Of a DNA stretch of 64,000 nt, positions 1 to 13,566 are shown in pieces; the stretch's first letter is position 1, and each line of letters opens with the position of its first letter. The translations under genes and the position numbers were made by a program. The notes below the pieces were generated by a model. The model was not told where the DNA came from, did not search any database, and was given only the letters and a program-made list of their open reading frames with translations. This stretch comes from Adineta steineri (lineage: Eukaryota > Rotifera > Eurotatoria > Adinetida > Adinetidae), in NCBI GenBank assembly GCA_905250115.1, contig CAJNOI010000001.1, forward strand, positions 256,580 through 320,579, in the 5' to 3' direction.

Positions 1-2210
1 ACGTTTTGTTAAACATCCATAAAAATAATCATAAACTTTTTTTGTCCAATTTTTTTTCTTCATAATACTTATTCGAATATCTTTTCGTTTAGGTGAACTT
101 GAGATTGTAAATGGATGCCATTCCATCTTTGCTGTAATTGAAAAGTAAAAGATTATTAATTTATGATTATACAATAAAAAAAAGAATAGTTACCAATCTT
201 TGGAAAACATATATTAATATAGTTGCCTGTACGAAATTTAAAGCGTTGTGGTCTTTCAATAATTAATGTTAAAATATTGTCATTTTCAATTCGAACTGAT
301 TTCAATTTAGTTCGACCATGTTGTGGTAAATATCGTTTTAATAAGTAAATTTTTTCGAAGAAAAGAAGAGTCGTCGGTCCAATAGCCCATTTCCAAAAGC
401 TTGGTGCATGAATTATAAGAAGAATAAACATTGGCCAAAATAAATAATGAGTATATTGAAATAAAAGATAAAAACCAGTTCGTTGTCGAATGAATTGTAA
501 TGAACAAATGAACATAATCAGAAGAAGTAGAAATAGAATATCACCTGTAATTGTAGCTGAATGAGCAACCCATCCTATTCCTGCAGCAGTTGTAAACATA
601 GATTGACTCCATGAATTTACTAATGAAATAAATATAATAATTATATATGATAATACAAAAAAAGAATATTTACCTTCAGTATGTGTAGCAAAATGGATAC
701 AATGACCAAGACTATGTATTATAGCTGATACAAATAATGCTGTACCAACAAGACGATGTGCATCAATATGATCATCAATGGGAATAATTAAAGTCAGACA
801 ATGTATTCTTCTTAACACTGACATTATTTGTTTTAACATAAGAGTTACGGCAACTGCATAATTGTAATTAACTAATGTACCACCAACATGAGCAATGATT
901 TGCCATACAGTATTATTTTTAAGAATATAAATACGATAAAGAGATACATAAATAATCAAACCTATTGTGATTAATATATAGATGCCAAGAAATACAAGAC
1001 GATTTGCATTATTTACTATATATGACCAAAATCGTTGATACCACATTAACTCATTCTCTTCTTCTCTATCTTGATCAGGTACACTAATAAGATAAAGAGA
1101 TTGCAATGCATTAGGATTTCGTTGAAGAATCTTATAAAATCCATCAAAATTTAATTCTCGTTGTTGAATAGCATCATCATTTATTGGAAAAAATTCCTTT
1201 AAAAATATGTCAATAACTTCTTTCTGATGTTGTTGGTCTCGAAATATTTTAAACTCCGATGTATAATTTTGATAAAATAAACGAATCTCTTCTATACTTA
1301 TTAGATCATCATTATTATCATCGAATAATTTGAATAGGATAAATGATTTCACTGACATAGATGAACTCCATAAAACACGAGCTATTCGAAGAATATCTAG
1401 ACCTGATATAAGATTTGCCTCATTTGTTAAATTTATATTAAATACCATTAGTAGTCGTCGACCTGTAAAAAGAAAAGTTAATTTATTGTAATATAAAATA
1501 AAGAAAAAAACATACTGAGCATGGCTTTTATTTGAAACAGATCACCAAATTTATCGATAGTAAATGTTTTGGAACGAATATCATCGTTAAAATAGGCACG
1601 AAAGTGATCTTCATGTTGTTTTGATATGGGTTCATTATATAATTCTTTGAATTGTTGTCGAACCACTTGACCAACTGGAAGACTTACAGTATGTCTCAAT
1701 CTATATAGTTAAAGAAAAGCATATATATATAATTGTATACTCTGTATGTTTAGTAATAAATATTCTCATAGAAAAGATCTATTCATTAGACATTTTTAGA
1801 TAAACAATCTCGTTGAAAAACAATATCTCAACAAAAGCTAGGTTCAAGAAAATTCAATCCATTTTAGTAAGATGCAGATAGTAATACTTACGAAGTTGTT
1901 GATTTTAAAATAGAACTTAATATTGTTGTCGGCGGATTGTCATTGTCTGAAGTTTGAGATATTGGAAGCGGCACAGTGTCATCGGGAATCGATTGATTCA
2001 CTGCATCACTGACCCTACTGATAATCGATGTATGTACGTGTCGACTACAAATAAAAAATAATTAGAAATTATCCAATGTTTATCCTGAGTTTCTTTGATA
2101 TTTGAAAATATAATAACTATTTAAGCCTTCGAGTTTAGTTTGACAATAAGATTATTTTCGATTTATTTTAATAAACTCTAAAAACAAAATATAACTTACT
2201 CTCGTTCCAT
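1..2210 (-). CDS. NOX5: NADPH oxidase 5-like (EF-hand NOX), C-terminus beyond window
   Basis: Membrane flavocytochrome that passes electrons from NADPH through FAD and two hemes to O2, making superoxide. Exons on the minus strand: 2200-2210, 1892-2044, 1516-1700, 674-1462, 194-619, 1-131 (runs off the left edge); every joint keeps phase. The N-terminal half carries a well-formed EF loop (DDNNDDLISIEE). Six-helix ferric-reductase core follows, with histidine pairs in HRLVG..HSLGH and in FQYTH..IIHAP, the expected heme ligands. Then comes the FAD-binding signature EWHPFTISS. The NADPH-binding half is outside the window. EF-hands without a peroxidase domain, and the WHPFTISS context, favour NOX5 over DUOX. 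The start is the ATG in the 11-nt first exon, which joins in phase to the next exon; an internal Met at 1448 is not the start. The 54-nt intron 620-673 is stop-free and in frame. Confidence 0.9.
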
Positions 2211-2647
2211 TTTCTTCGTGATGATTCAGTTGATAATACATCGATACTAACTATCCACAGTATATATATATATATATGAGGAAATGTGAAGAAAATACCA
2301 AGATGATTTTAAAGTTTTCATGATATACTACTTCCTTTCTATAATGTGGTTTTGTCAAGTAGGCGTTGTATTTGTACAAATGTAGTACCTTTTTTTATCA
2401 TACATAATCAACAATAACGTCATAAATTAATGTATTACATTAAAATCACACGATGACGTATTTTGTTTTGACGAGTTAGTAGTAATATGTTTATGCATGA
2501 TTATCGTAAAAAACATGAATTCGTCATGTTATAGAAGCTGACAAAATTTTTATTTCCAACTTCTTGCTTCCTACTTTGATAGTATAAATACAATAAATTT
2601 TAACATGGCTTGTTATTACATTGAAACTTTTCAAAATATCATTTCAA
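2211..2647. promoter_or_regulatory. Divergent intergenic region, NOX5 (-) / cupin (+)
   Basis: A 437-base gap between two outward-facing start codons must carry both promoters. It is AT-rich with a TA run near 2260-2277 and a TATA-like element (agtataaata, 2581-2590) about 60 bases before the cupin ATG. I see no coding potential. Confidence 0.4.
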
Positions 2648-3518
2648 ATGAAATTAACTCAACTCCTTTGCTTTCTTGTGATTCTTGTTGATGTTTGTGA
2701 TAGTCGACGCAGAGTTACGACTACTAGTACAACTACAACGACACTACCACCTACAACAACAACTAAAACGGCACTACCATCAACAACAAAAACAACAACG
2801 ACACCATCACCATCACCAACAACAACAACAACTCAGGCACTAAATACATCAGATCCATTAGCACTTTCACGTTTAGAATCTATTAAAAATTCAGTTAATG
2901 AACTAAGTCTTCTATCAAAAACAATACCGTCTGATTTTATCTTTGACTTTGATAAAGCTGTGACAGGTGTTTCACTCAGTAATGGTGGTCGTACTGTTGC
3001 AGCAACTGTAAGTATTCAAAATTATATATTGATTTTAAAACATTTTTAAACTAAATATAATTTAGGTTGCTAACTTTCCAGGCTTGATCAATCATGGTAT
3101 TGCAATGACAGTAGGTTTTTTGGGTCCATGTGGAATTAATCTTCCACATACACATCCACGAGCAACAGAAATCAATTTTTCTGTTGATGGTGATTTTCAA
3201 GTTGGATTTTATCAAGAAAATGGTGCAACTTTTATTATGAATGAAGTACATAAAAATCAAGTCGCTGTCTTTCCAAAAGGTGCTATTCATTTTGAACAGA
3301 ATATGAATTGTACACCAGCAACATTCGTAGCAGCTTTTAATAGTGAAGATCCAGGAGTACTAACTATTTCGAATGCTTTTTTTGGTTCAATACCAGCCAC
3401 AGTTGTTGGTGCAAGTTTAGGTGGTTTAAATATTTCAACTATTGAAGACATTCGTTCAAACCTTGCAAAAAATCCATCACTCGGTATTGAAGAATGTCGT
3501 AAACGATGTAACTTATAA
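2648..3518 (+). CDS. Secreted germin-like cupin with Thr-rich linker
   Basis: Two exons, 2648-3007 and 3066-3518, joined in phase across a 58-nt intron; 270 aa. The N-terminus is a signal peptide (MKLTQLLCFLVILVDVC), so the protein enters the secretory pathway. A mucin-like Thr/Pro/Lys segment (residues about 22-75) follows, then one germin/spherulin cupin domain. Germin box 1 is intact: G..LPHTHPRATEINFSVDG supplies two His and one Glu. Box 2 (FPKGAIHFEQN) supplies the third His, so the Mn-binding set is complete. Known relatives are plant germins (oxalate oxidase, superoxide dismutase) and fungal or slime-mould spherulins; the substrate here cannot be read from sequence. An upstream in-frame TTG at 2621 is not used as the start because the ATG at 2648 gives a clean signal peptide. 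The family is rare in animals, so transfer from a fungus or plant is possible. Confidence 0.85.
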
Positions 3519-4642
3519 ACTAACAAATATATATATATATATTCATTTTTAATCTCGATTAATTGTTTAGATTTTATTTTACTTTATTTAATAGATAGGA
3601 TCTAGATGTCTATAAATATAATTTTTACTGTACATCAACTAACGTTCTATATTTATAAATATTAATAAAAAAATTCAAATTTCATCCATATAAAGATACA
3701 TAAATGAAAGAATATACAGTAGATTAAAAGAAGAAAATGAAATTTCAACTATTTCCTTTTCTTTTCTCACCGATTGCCATTATTCTTCCTGATGATAATG
3801 ATGATGATGATTTACAATATTTTAAACGAATAGTCATACTAACGACATGCTTGTGTATATCGTTTTAAAAAATCATGTGCAAAACGTAATGAAGCATAAA
3901 ATACCTATATTATGTGAAGGAAAGAAGAAGTGAAATATGTATATCTCATTAATTATCTATACAACAACGTAGAAGAAAGAAAAGGACAAATGGTGAATCA
4001 TAATAACACGTTTCGGTTTTTATACTTTTGTATTAAAACTTGACATTCATGCACTTCAATGTTTATACGATAAATGATAAAATCTTTTACTATTTTTTTT
4101 CGTTTTTTTTTATTGATCTATGAAATCTAATTATTGATCTTACTTATGACTGAAATCATCCTTTTCTCTCTATTAATTATATCATCATATTATGGAAATA
4201 TAACTTAAAAAGGTATTAATTTAGTTCAAGTACGTAACAATACATCTATATGTATGTTCATTGTATATAATATGTCGTAATGATACTATGATGTAGTTAT
4301 ATATATCTATGTTAGATATTACGACAGAATATAATTTGGTTTAGTGTTATAAATGACTAATAAAAGATTGTATATGGATTGCATTATGTCGCCTAGATAT
4401 TCTTGTGAAATAAGCTCATTCTATATCATGACTTATATAATCTAAATAAATGTAGAGAATGGTTTAAACAAATAAACATTCTAGAGTGATTTTAACCTTG
4501 ATAAAATTTTAAGAAATATATTCTTGAGACTATTTATTGAGCATTAATAAACAAAGCAAATGACTGACATGAAGACAAAAAATACTAAAAAATAAAAAAC
4601 CAAAGTCTCTTTATTTATATATCTGTTATTTTTCAATTCAAA
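3519..4642. other. Convergent intergenic region, cupin / DDR
   Basis: About 1.1 kb between two 3' ends. It holds AATAAA-type signals for the cupin (3664-3669) and, on the minus strand, for DDR (4610-4615). The rest is AT-rich with no supported exon. Confidence 0.5.
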
Positions 4643-7600
4643 TTAATTTGACTGTTGTTGTTGTTGTTGTTGATATAAAAATCGATGAATATCTTGAAAT
4701 GTTGGTCTTTCATGATGATTAAGTTTTAAACAAGCAAACATTAAATCAATTAATTCATTTAATTGTATTTTATCAATAAATGTTATATCTAAATCTGTTG
4801 ATAATGGTGGTGATAAAAGAATTTCTTGATCAGATAAATGTGCAAATGGAAGTATTCGGCATGTTGTTAATATTTCATATAAAGTTATACCAAAACTATA
4901 AATATCAGACTTTATTGAATAACCATTTCCACCATTCTATTGACAAATAAAAAAAAATAAAAAGAGCCGAAGAAAAGAAACAAACTTACTATTAATACTT
5001 CCGGTGACATCCATCGCACAGGTAAATGTGCATCAGTTGTATAATAATGTGAATAAATTGGTGATGCCATAGCAATATCAGTTAATTTAATCATATAATT
5101 ATTAAATACTAAACAATTTCTTGTTGAAATATCACGATGTATTAATTGTCTTGATTCAAGATAAGTTAATGCATTAGATATTTGACATGTTACAAATAAC
5201 ATTGCTTGATGACTAGAAATAATAACAATAATAATAAACAAAATTCATCTATTTATTTAATTAAATACATACTCAAGTCGAGCATTCATATCATTCTCCG
5301 TAATACGTCTCATTAATAAACATAAATCTCCAAGTTCTGTATATTCTGATATCATTGTAAGACCATCAAGTGTTTTATAAAGAATATTAGCTAGATTTGG
5401 ATGATCAATTGAACATAATACTTGACTTTCTTGATTGAACAATGATCGAGACATTGTTGAAACTTTTGTTAAACGTCGAATTATAACACGATTATATGAA
5501 TATATACAACCGATTGAAATCTTAAAAATAAAATTACATACATATATATTAAAATATCATGTTATCATTGATATACGAACTTGTCCAAATCGTCCTTCAC
5601 CATAAAGATCTCCAGGTGGTACAATTTCACTTGAAATTAATTCAACTTTTCTTGGTGGTGCAATCATTTGTGGTGTATTTGTTAGAACTCTTATCATTAA
5701 ATTTGTACCACATACACCGCGTAATGTTGTTGGTAAATCAATAGTTCCATTATTAACACTAATTATATCTGTTGAAGCATAAAAATTTGTATCACTATCA
5801 ATACCATTTGTTGAAAGTAATTTAACACATTGTGGATGATGGAATGTTGTTGATGGTAAACATTTATTTCGTACTGACATTTTAGGTGTTCCACTAAATG
5901 TTGATGGTTCTGAAGAACTTGGAGCACTATATGAACTTTGACTACGATCTATAGAGACACAAAAAAATATTCATTTCAATATATAATAAAATAATATTTT
6001 ACTTGAACTTTGAGTATCTTTATCGATATTATTACAACATGGAATTTGAAGTTTTAATTGATTATTATTATTATCATTATGACATGTTTGTAAAATAAGT
6101 TTTTCTCCATATCTATATATATATTAAATCAAAAATTAATGTAGAAATATTAAATCAACAAACCGATTTAATTTTCGTTTTTTTCGATGTCGATGAATCA
6201 TTGCAGTAAAACAAATAAGAATAATAATGAATAGAAATGAAAGTGAAGCAGCAAGAATAATTATCGATTGAAGTGGAATAGTAATTGTTGTTGGTAGATT
6301 CGATTTCGGAGATTGTTTAGCTAATAAAAGAAAATAATAATTATTATTTAAGGAAAATACAATCTTATCAGTACAAAAATCACACTAGTTGATTTACATA
6401 TCTTCGATGATGATGATTATTTATTAGAAGATGGATTGTTCTTATCGATATTATGCAAAGTGATGCATTTCTCTATATAGTATGTTATATAACTAATAAA
6501 CAACATATTTTAGTTTGATTTATTTATTAAAATGAATATTTTATTCTCTATCGATTACTTCTTATACATGACAAATGAAATATTTCATGATATGTCAATT
6601 CTATCCAATAACAGAAGTGCCACTTTATCTTCATTTTACCGTGAATACATTGTCTTATGAATTCTACTTTATCTAGTATAATGAAGTTAAAGTGTTACCC
6701 CTCCAGTCATGTCAATATTATTCTTTTTAATAAAAACAAAATCACTTGATTTTCAATATACTTCTTTTTATACAATAAAAACAATCTTCAATAAAAGACA
6801 ATGAATCAAGAGATTTATTCTATATTAACATTTTTTGTTTTTTTTTGATTAAAATATTAAAATCTATTTTCTTACCATTTAATTCAGCTAAAAGTTTCAT
6901 ATCAAGAATTTCATTTGACATAAATTGTATTTCACTTATTAACATCCAATTAGCATTTCCAAATGTTAATTCAATAAGAATAATTTTTGCTAATTGGTCT
7001 TTTAATGGTATATTTATCCATCTAGCTTGTTCGGATTGTCTATCATCTGATAATTCAATTAATATTTGTTTACTTTCAAGATTATTATTTTCATTGAAAT
7101 ATGTTGTAAGATTTATACGACGAAATTGTTCAATATCTTTTGAAAACATATTATTTGTATGTATATGTATTTCACTAAAATTTCGAATTGAATCAAAAAC
7201 AAATTTTAATTGTATAGATGTTCGATTTTGAATTGATTTCTTCCAACCAACCCATTCAAAACCACGTAAACCCCAACTTTGAGTATCTGAACGAATATCA
7301 TCTGATCCAATATCACCATCAATTAATTGTCCAACACCATTTGATAAAGATGCAGGTGTTCCATCATATGTTTTATCACTAAAATCCATATCAAATGAAC
7401 GTCTATCACCTTGCGGAATTGTATAGGATATTAAATGATCTGTACTTAAACAACCATATAATTCTAATCGTAGACACATTCTTTTAGCTTTTTTATCATT
7501 TGATTGCATTGGATATATACGTAATTGTGTAGCGATAATTGGTTGTGCTATTTCGCGAATTTCAGCAATATTATTATTTGAATTTCCATAGAAACTTTCT

Positions 7601-8112
7601 TTTTTACGAAAATCACGATATTTTATCCATGGATAAGTTGAATCACGACGATATTCAAGTCGATAATAATCAACATAATCTTCCTAGAAGAAAAAATAAA
7701 AAAATTAAATTATTATTATTATACTTTTATAATTATTATTCTTACTTGAAATGGTCCATGTCGTCCTTGAGTTTCAATTAAAGTAATAACCGTTAAATTA
7801 AAAAAATTGATTTGTAAATACTCTTCACTTTGACTATCAATTAATGATTTTGGACACCAACCTCCGCCTTCAATAGCGGATCGAATACGAGCTGTATGTG
7901 GACCAAGTGATACATCTAGAGATGAACTTGCTTGAAATGATGAATCTGGTATTGCACCTGATTGTATACCAAGTGGAGCACGACATGTACCTTAAAAAAA
8001 TTATCAAATGTATAAATAAATAAAAAGAAATAACATATATATATTTATTACCAAGTTCTAAACTGTAAGATTGATTATTGATAAGAAATAAGAGTAATAT
8101 TAGAAGCAACAT
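4643..8112 (-). CDS. DDR: Discoidin domain receptor-like tyrosine kinase, probable pseudokinase
   Basis: Single-pass receptor of the collagen-binding DDR family; 837 aa in 9 exons: 8052-8112, 7746-7990, 6876-7683, 6164-6320, 6003-6112, 5581-5948, 5273-5520, 4990-5212, 4643-4936. Order: signal peptide (MLLLILLLFLINNQSYS), discoidin (F5/8C) domain opening TCRAPLG and including SLDVSLGPHTARIRSAI, then a discoidin-like domain with N-glycosylation sites. A transmembrane helix lies near residues 380-415 with a basic stop-transfer RHRKKRK, then a juxtamembrane region and a kinase domain. The glycine loop GEGRFGQ and HRD (691-693, IHRDISTRNCLV) are kept. The VAVK lysine is Arg598 (RVIIRRL) and DFG reads DIA (711-713), so phosphotransfer is probably weak or lost. 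The C-terminus ends in a Gln run. The intron 6321-6875 is unusually long (555 nt) for this window. The joint after GEGRFGQ uses a GTTCGT donor. Confidence 0.88.
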
Positions 8113-10570
8113 AATGGCTTTAATCTAAAACAATAAATATACAACTAATCAATATCTTCTGCTCGATCGATTGCAACTAATAAATCTATTCATTATCTCT
8201 AGAGAGATTGTCTGATAATGATAAAAAAAAAATTTCAATCAACTCATTCTTTTCTTGTTCTTTCTTGATGTATAAATCGTTCCTTTTTTTCTTTTTCTTC
8301 TTCTTCTTCTTCATACTTATGTAATAAGATTCACACGAGTGACTGGTAAAACAATAAATAAATCAAATGGTAAAAGTGTTCACACGAGAAAATTGTTATT
8401 TAATCGATCATGATGCTTGGTAGAGAACATCATATAAACGAAGACAAAGATGAATAGATAGCATTATTTCTTCTTTTCGCCTTCATTTTTATAGTTATTG
8501 TTTGTTCTCGATGTGCACTCATCATGTCATCAGGGCAAAATGTACAAATAATGATGATCATCATCAGCGTTATAATCAAAATGAAATAATAAATATATCT
8601 ATCTATCAGACCAGACTCCCGGCGTGTTCTCAGACAATGAGTTAAAATGAATAACTATCTTATTTATTTCTTGACATTTATATCGATTCTATTGTATAAC
8701 TAATCTATAAAGCACAAGAAAAAAAAACAACTAATGCTCATCGTAGAAAGAAAAAAAGAACTTATTCGATGTGTTACAGACTGAATATCTGAGGGAAAAA
8801 AAAGATCAATTTCATATGCTCGGTACAACACATACACTTTCTTCTTCCGATTTCTTTTCTTCATCTCTCCGCTCAAATTAAATTATCTAAGACACATACA
8901 TTTCTTTTCTCTATCTACTTATGCAATCACAATTCCATTTTTATCTACCATCCATCCATCTAACCATCTATCTGACGACACAAAACGATTAGACGTCGGC
9001 ATGCATTACACCATCACGGACTCGACAATTGCATCAAAATATATACACACACATATATATATATATATATAGAATAAAATTACGTACGAAATCTTAGTAT
9101 TCTTCTTGACGAGACAAATTCGCTTTTGTCTATGTGAAACAAAATACCATATTAAAAGAGAGGGACAGAACACCGATATCACACTCGATTATAAAAAGAA
9201 AGAACAAAAAAAAAAGAAAAAGAAAAAAGAAACGACAGACATACATACATTGAAGGTGTATATAGTTCGGTCAATTATAAATGCGAATATGGTCAGTACA
9301 TTCATTGTTTATTTCTATGTTCAACGAATGACAACGTGTCATAGAGACAATAAAGGTTAACTCACGCTCTCGTGACGATTATTATGATTAGTTGAAACAA
9401 ACGAGAGTCAATGGGGGAATCACATGTGTATGACAGTTGATTTTACAAATACAAGACTAAAGCAAGGGATGACACATACATTTATAGAATACATCATTCA
9501 AATAAATACTAATATGACATGCAATGAACAAAAAGAAAAAGAAAGAAATATTACTTTTCTGTGTTTTTTTTGTAACGAATCATAAATCTTATTTACATAC
9601 GAGACAATACTCATATTGACAAGTAGAAGTATTTATTCATTCAAGTTCATTGAATACATAGAACATAACTATTTTAAATAGTCTCTACTCTTCATTTATT
9701 ATAAAAGAAGAAGAAGAAGAAGAATAAATTCAATATTGACTTAAACAAAAGAAGTCGAATATAAAATAGCTCATCTTATTCAATTGAATTTCTTTCGTTA
9801 AAACAACAAGGTGTCATAATCGATCTTTTCACTTTAGTACAGACATTAATTTGTCAAAAGATCAAACGTTTGTATATATACATATGTACATATTCGAAGA
9901 AAAACTCTTATCATAGTTCTACTACGTGCTTCACTCATGAGTGCGTGACACAAAACAATAGAGAAGATGCCGACAAGCATCTAGTCAAGCTTTCCAAGGT
10001 CATTCTACTTACTGTTCATGAAGAGACATTTATGCTCCTCCCAACTTCTCTTCCTTTACCTTAAACAATTTCTTTGCCTGACTCAATTCTCGAGGACAAA
10101 ATGAATCAAAAAAAAAAAGGAAATGATGAGCGAAATTGAACACGCACATACACCTTATAATATTGAAGTAGAAACAAAAAAAATGTGAAGAATCTCATTT
10201 TTTTCTTCTACTTTGTTTATTATAAAAATCAAAGGCGTATAATATGTTGCTTAATCAAGTTGACGAAAGAGAAAAAAATATTAAATGAAAGAACTATATT
10301 AAAAAAACACAAGCTCATCTTTTTCTAATTTATAACCAGATGTGATCGATCTCATTTGACAAATAAAGGTCGACATTAGTTTAACGTGCGGTAAAAAAAA
10401 GAGTGCGATGTACAAGGATTTCTGTGAAATAAAGCTAATTCTTTACACGCGCAATCTACTGGAAAATTAGCATTGAGTATCAAGAGAGAAAAAAATGATT
10501 ACATAAGAACTGATCATGCAGGTGGTACCTGAGAGTGTTCTAATCTTCCGACTTGCGTATGTATGTATGT

Positions 10571-10592
10571 GTATATATATATATATATATAT
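10571..10592. repeat. TA microsatellite
   Basis: Perfect alternating TA run preceded by GTAT repeats; the longest TA array in the gene-poor block. Confidence 0.8.
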
Positions 10593-13541
10593 CTGTATGC
10601 ACTTGTCTCTCGGCGGCGCCTATACGACAAGTAATAATGAGCCTTCTCTCTCTCCCTCTCTCTTGAGAAAGAGTAAGGGAACGAAAGAGGGAAAGATTTT
10701 TTCTTCTTTTTCTTCTTTCTTCGATTAGATCGAGGTCTATTATATCAACACTCTTCTTCCCTTTTTTCTCTCTCTCTCTCCTCGTAGCAATACTCAACAA
10801 AGAACGAACGTTATTGACAGAAACAGGGAAGTAGGATGACAGAACATTTATCTCGTCATCTCTCCACCTGCAGAGCATCTTTATTAGAAGAAAAAAGCAG
10901 AAAAAAAACTAACGTCCTTGTATGTTCGATGAAGAAGAAGAAAAAGAAACTTAGTACTTAATAGAATTGTTTGTCTGCTTGAACGCTTAAACGGAACAAA
11001 AAAGAAAAAGAAAAGAAAAGATAGGGACGATGCTTGTTTGTTTCACGCATCATCATCATGGTTCTAATATATAAGAAATACAAACGAATGATTAACTACA
11101 TACATCGATAGATTTAAATAGATGAATCATTTTTATTCATATTATTTTAAAGTTCAATATTTAACTATATGTAACTTTTATTTATATTCTTCTGCATCGA
11201 TGAATGAAGGGAGAGAAAGAAAATGTGATTTAGTAATAGTAATATGGATTGAAAGCCAGACAACAATAGTATGTTTGGCGTCGAACGGATATCTATCAAC
11301 ACTACTGTACAAACAGACTGTCATTCATTGTTGAATGAACAAAAATAAACAAATGTCGTCTCTTACCTGAACGGCGCTTTTACAGTATCTGACCGCAACT
11401 ATAGATCCGGTGATTACACAATATAAATATATATATATATATTAGAAGAAAAAAAAAACGAACGTGAGTTTACTAATGTTAAGGCTGTTAAAATTTTCAT
11501 GGTGAATATCTAATTGAACACGCACAACGCTCAGCATCAAACAACATGGCACGCACTGTAGTTCACCTATTAAATATATCGCTTTCACCAATTATGATGG
11601 TAGCAACAGCAGCTGTCTGTTTTCGTTCTGCGGTCAGATTTGATTAAAAAAACGAAGAAAAAATGACTGAACTCACCATGCAATCGTCTAGATGAGGAAC
11701 AGTTGGTGGTAGTGTCGATATTCAAATGTTGTTCCAAGAATGTGTATGATGATGTTGATGATGATGATCATCATCAAGAGGCTAGATCAATGTCCTATTC
11801 AAGTAGCTTTGTTTCGATACTGATCATTACTTTTACACATCTGGCATCCTATATATTGTAAAAGAAAAGGAGAAAAAAAAACGAGATCTTTCGACTACTA
11901 TAATTACACGTGATCTGTTTCCGGTTCATCATCATCGTCATCACGTAATCATCATTTCGACTTCTTTTCTTTAGTTCTAATTGCCCGCCTTTAAACGGAC
12001 ATACGAAGTCCGGAAGGCAGACACAGTGTATGACTTACATTCATTCATCTCCTATATAACGACCCATTTTCAAGCTTAAAGAAGTCGCTTTGAGTGAGAA
12101 AAAGAAAAACGATGTTAGTACCCTGCAGGCAACACTGTCTCGTATATAGAAGTTGAAATTACGTGATGTAAACGGTAGTAATTTTCTTTTCTTCTCGCTT
12201 CGTATACGAATCACCTCAAGTTCTTATAATTGTTCTCGACACACACACACATATATATATATATAGATGTGTAAAGAAAGAAAAAAAAAAATGAAAAATT
12301 CAATAAATGTTTCCAACTAATATATGTTGATTATTTCTGCTACTTGCCCATTAGAAGCGGTGAATTGACATAGTCTCGTAACTGGTCACTCTATATATTT
12401 TTTTGTATATATGTATATTTATGGTTCTCCCCTCGTTTTGTCTATTCGAGGGAAGAACATGAATAGCCGTACTGATAACTGATCGCTCGATTCCTAGATA
12501 TCTATCTATATGTTCATGTATGCATGAATGTATATATGTGTAACGACCGGTCAATCGGCACATTTAGGATTAGGCGACAGGACTTATACTAGCGACCTTT
12601 CACCATTCATACCACTAACAGATGAAATATGAACAACAAACATCACCACTATCCTAGTTAACTGTTAGATGTGATGCAATAATGTTCAACTATCGACAAA
12701 GAATAATTAGAAAACCAAAATGAAAGAGAAAGAAAGAAGAAAAAATTCGAAAAAACAACACTTGAATATAAAGTGTCGGAGAACATTTTAAAAGTGACCC
12801 TGCGGACACTAGTGCATTTCGAAAAATGGAATTGAGCTGCTGCTCTTTTTCTCTCTTTCACAATGTAAAATGAGCATAGCTCATTTTCACGGTCAACCGC
12901 GCTGATCATTACCTACTGTCTGACCGGACTTACGAGTCATATGAATTGACTGCTGCCGGATGTATAGTTGTACTATGCTTTGTATTCTTTTAATGGGTTT
13001 TTTTCTCTTTCGAACTAACCGACATGAAATGCCACGCGTACACACGTGTACACATCAGAGATTAAAATAAAAAGAAACTGGACACATCAGGCAATCGGTC
13101 GATCAAGAGACTGTCTTGAATGCGTCGAGTAGAATTATCAAAAATTCATCATATTCTACAAAGTCATGACTAGTTTTTTCTCTTGAGATTATACAAGGGA
13201 CAGATTGACTTCTATAAAAAACAGGCGGTGACCATTTCTATTTAGTTCGATTAGCATCGATTTCTATTTCTTTTACTCTCAATAGACAATCGATTTCTCA
13301 TGTGGACAAAAATTACTTAATACTTATGTTAATACTAATAGGAAAAAAAGAGAAAAAGAATATTTTCTATGATTAACAAAAAAAAAAGAAAGATATTTAT
13401 GTTAACAATTCATCATAAGAAGATTATATGCATATGAAATAATCTTAGACAGACAAAGTTGTTTTACATATGCAATTTCGGCTTGCTGCCTTGCAGTCTA
13501 TTGATGCTATTATAGATAGAAATAAGAATATAACCCTCATT

Positions 13542-13566
13542 TTTCTTCTTCTTCTTCTTCTTCTTC
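13542..13566. repeat. TTC microsatellite
   Basis: Eight consecutive TTC units in noncoding DNA. Confidence 0.8.

Noticed and set aside
1-2210. DUOX identity for the oxidase
   Set aside because: No peroxidase domain, and the FAD-site context fits NOX5 better.
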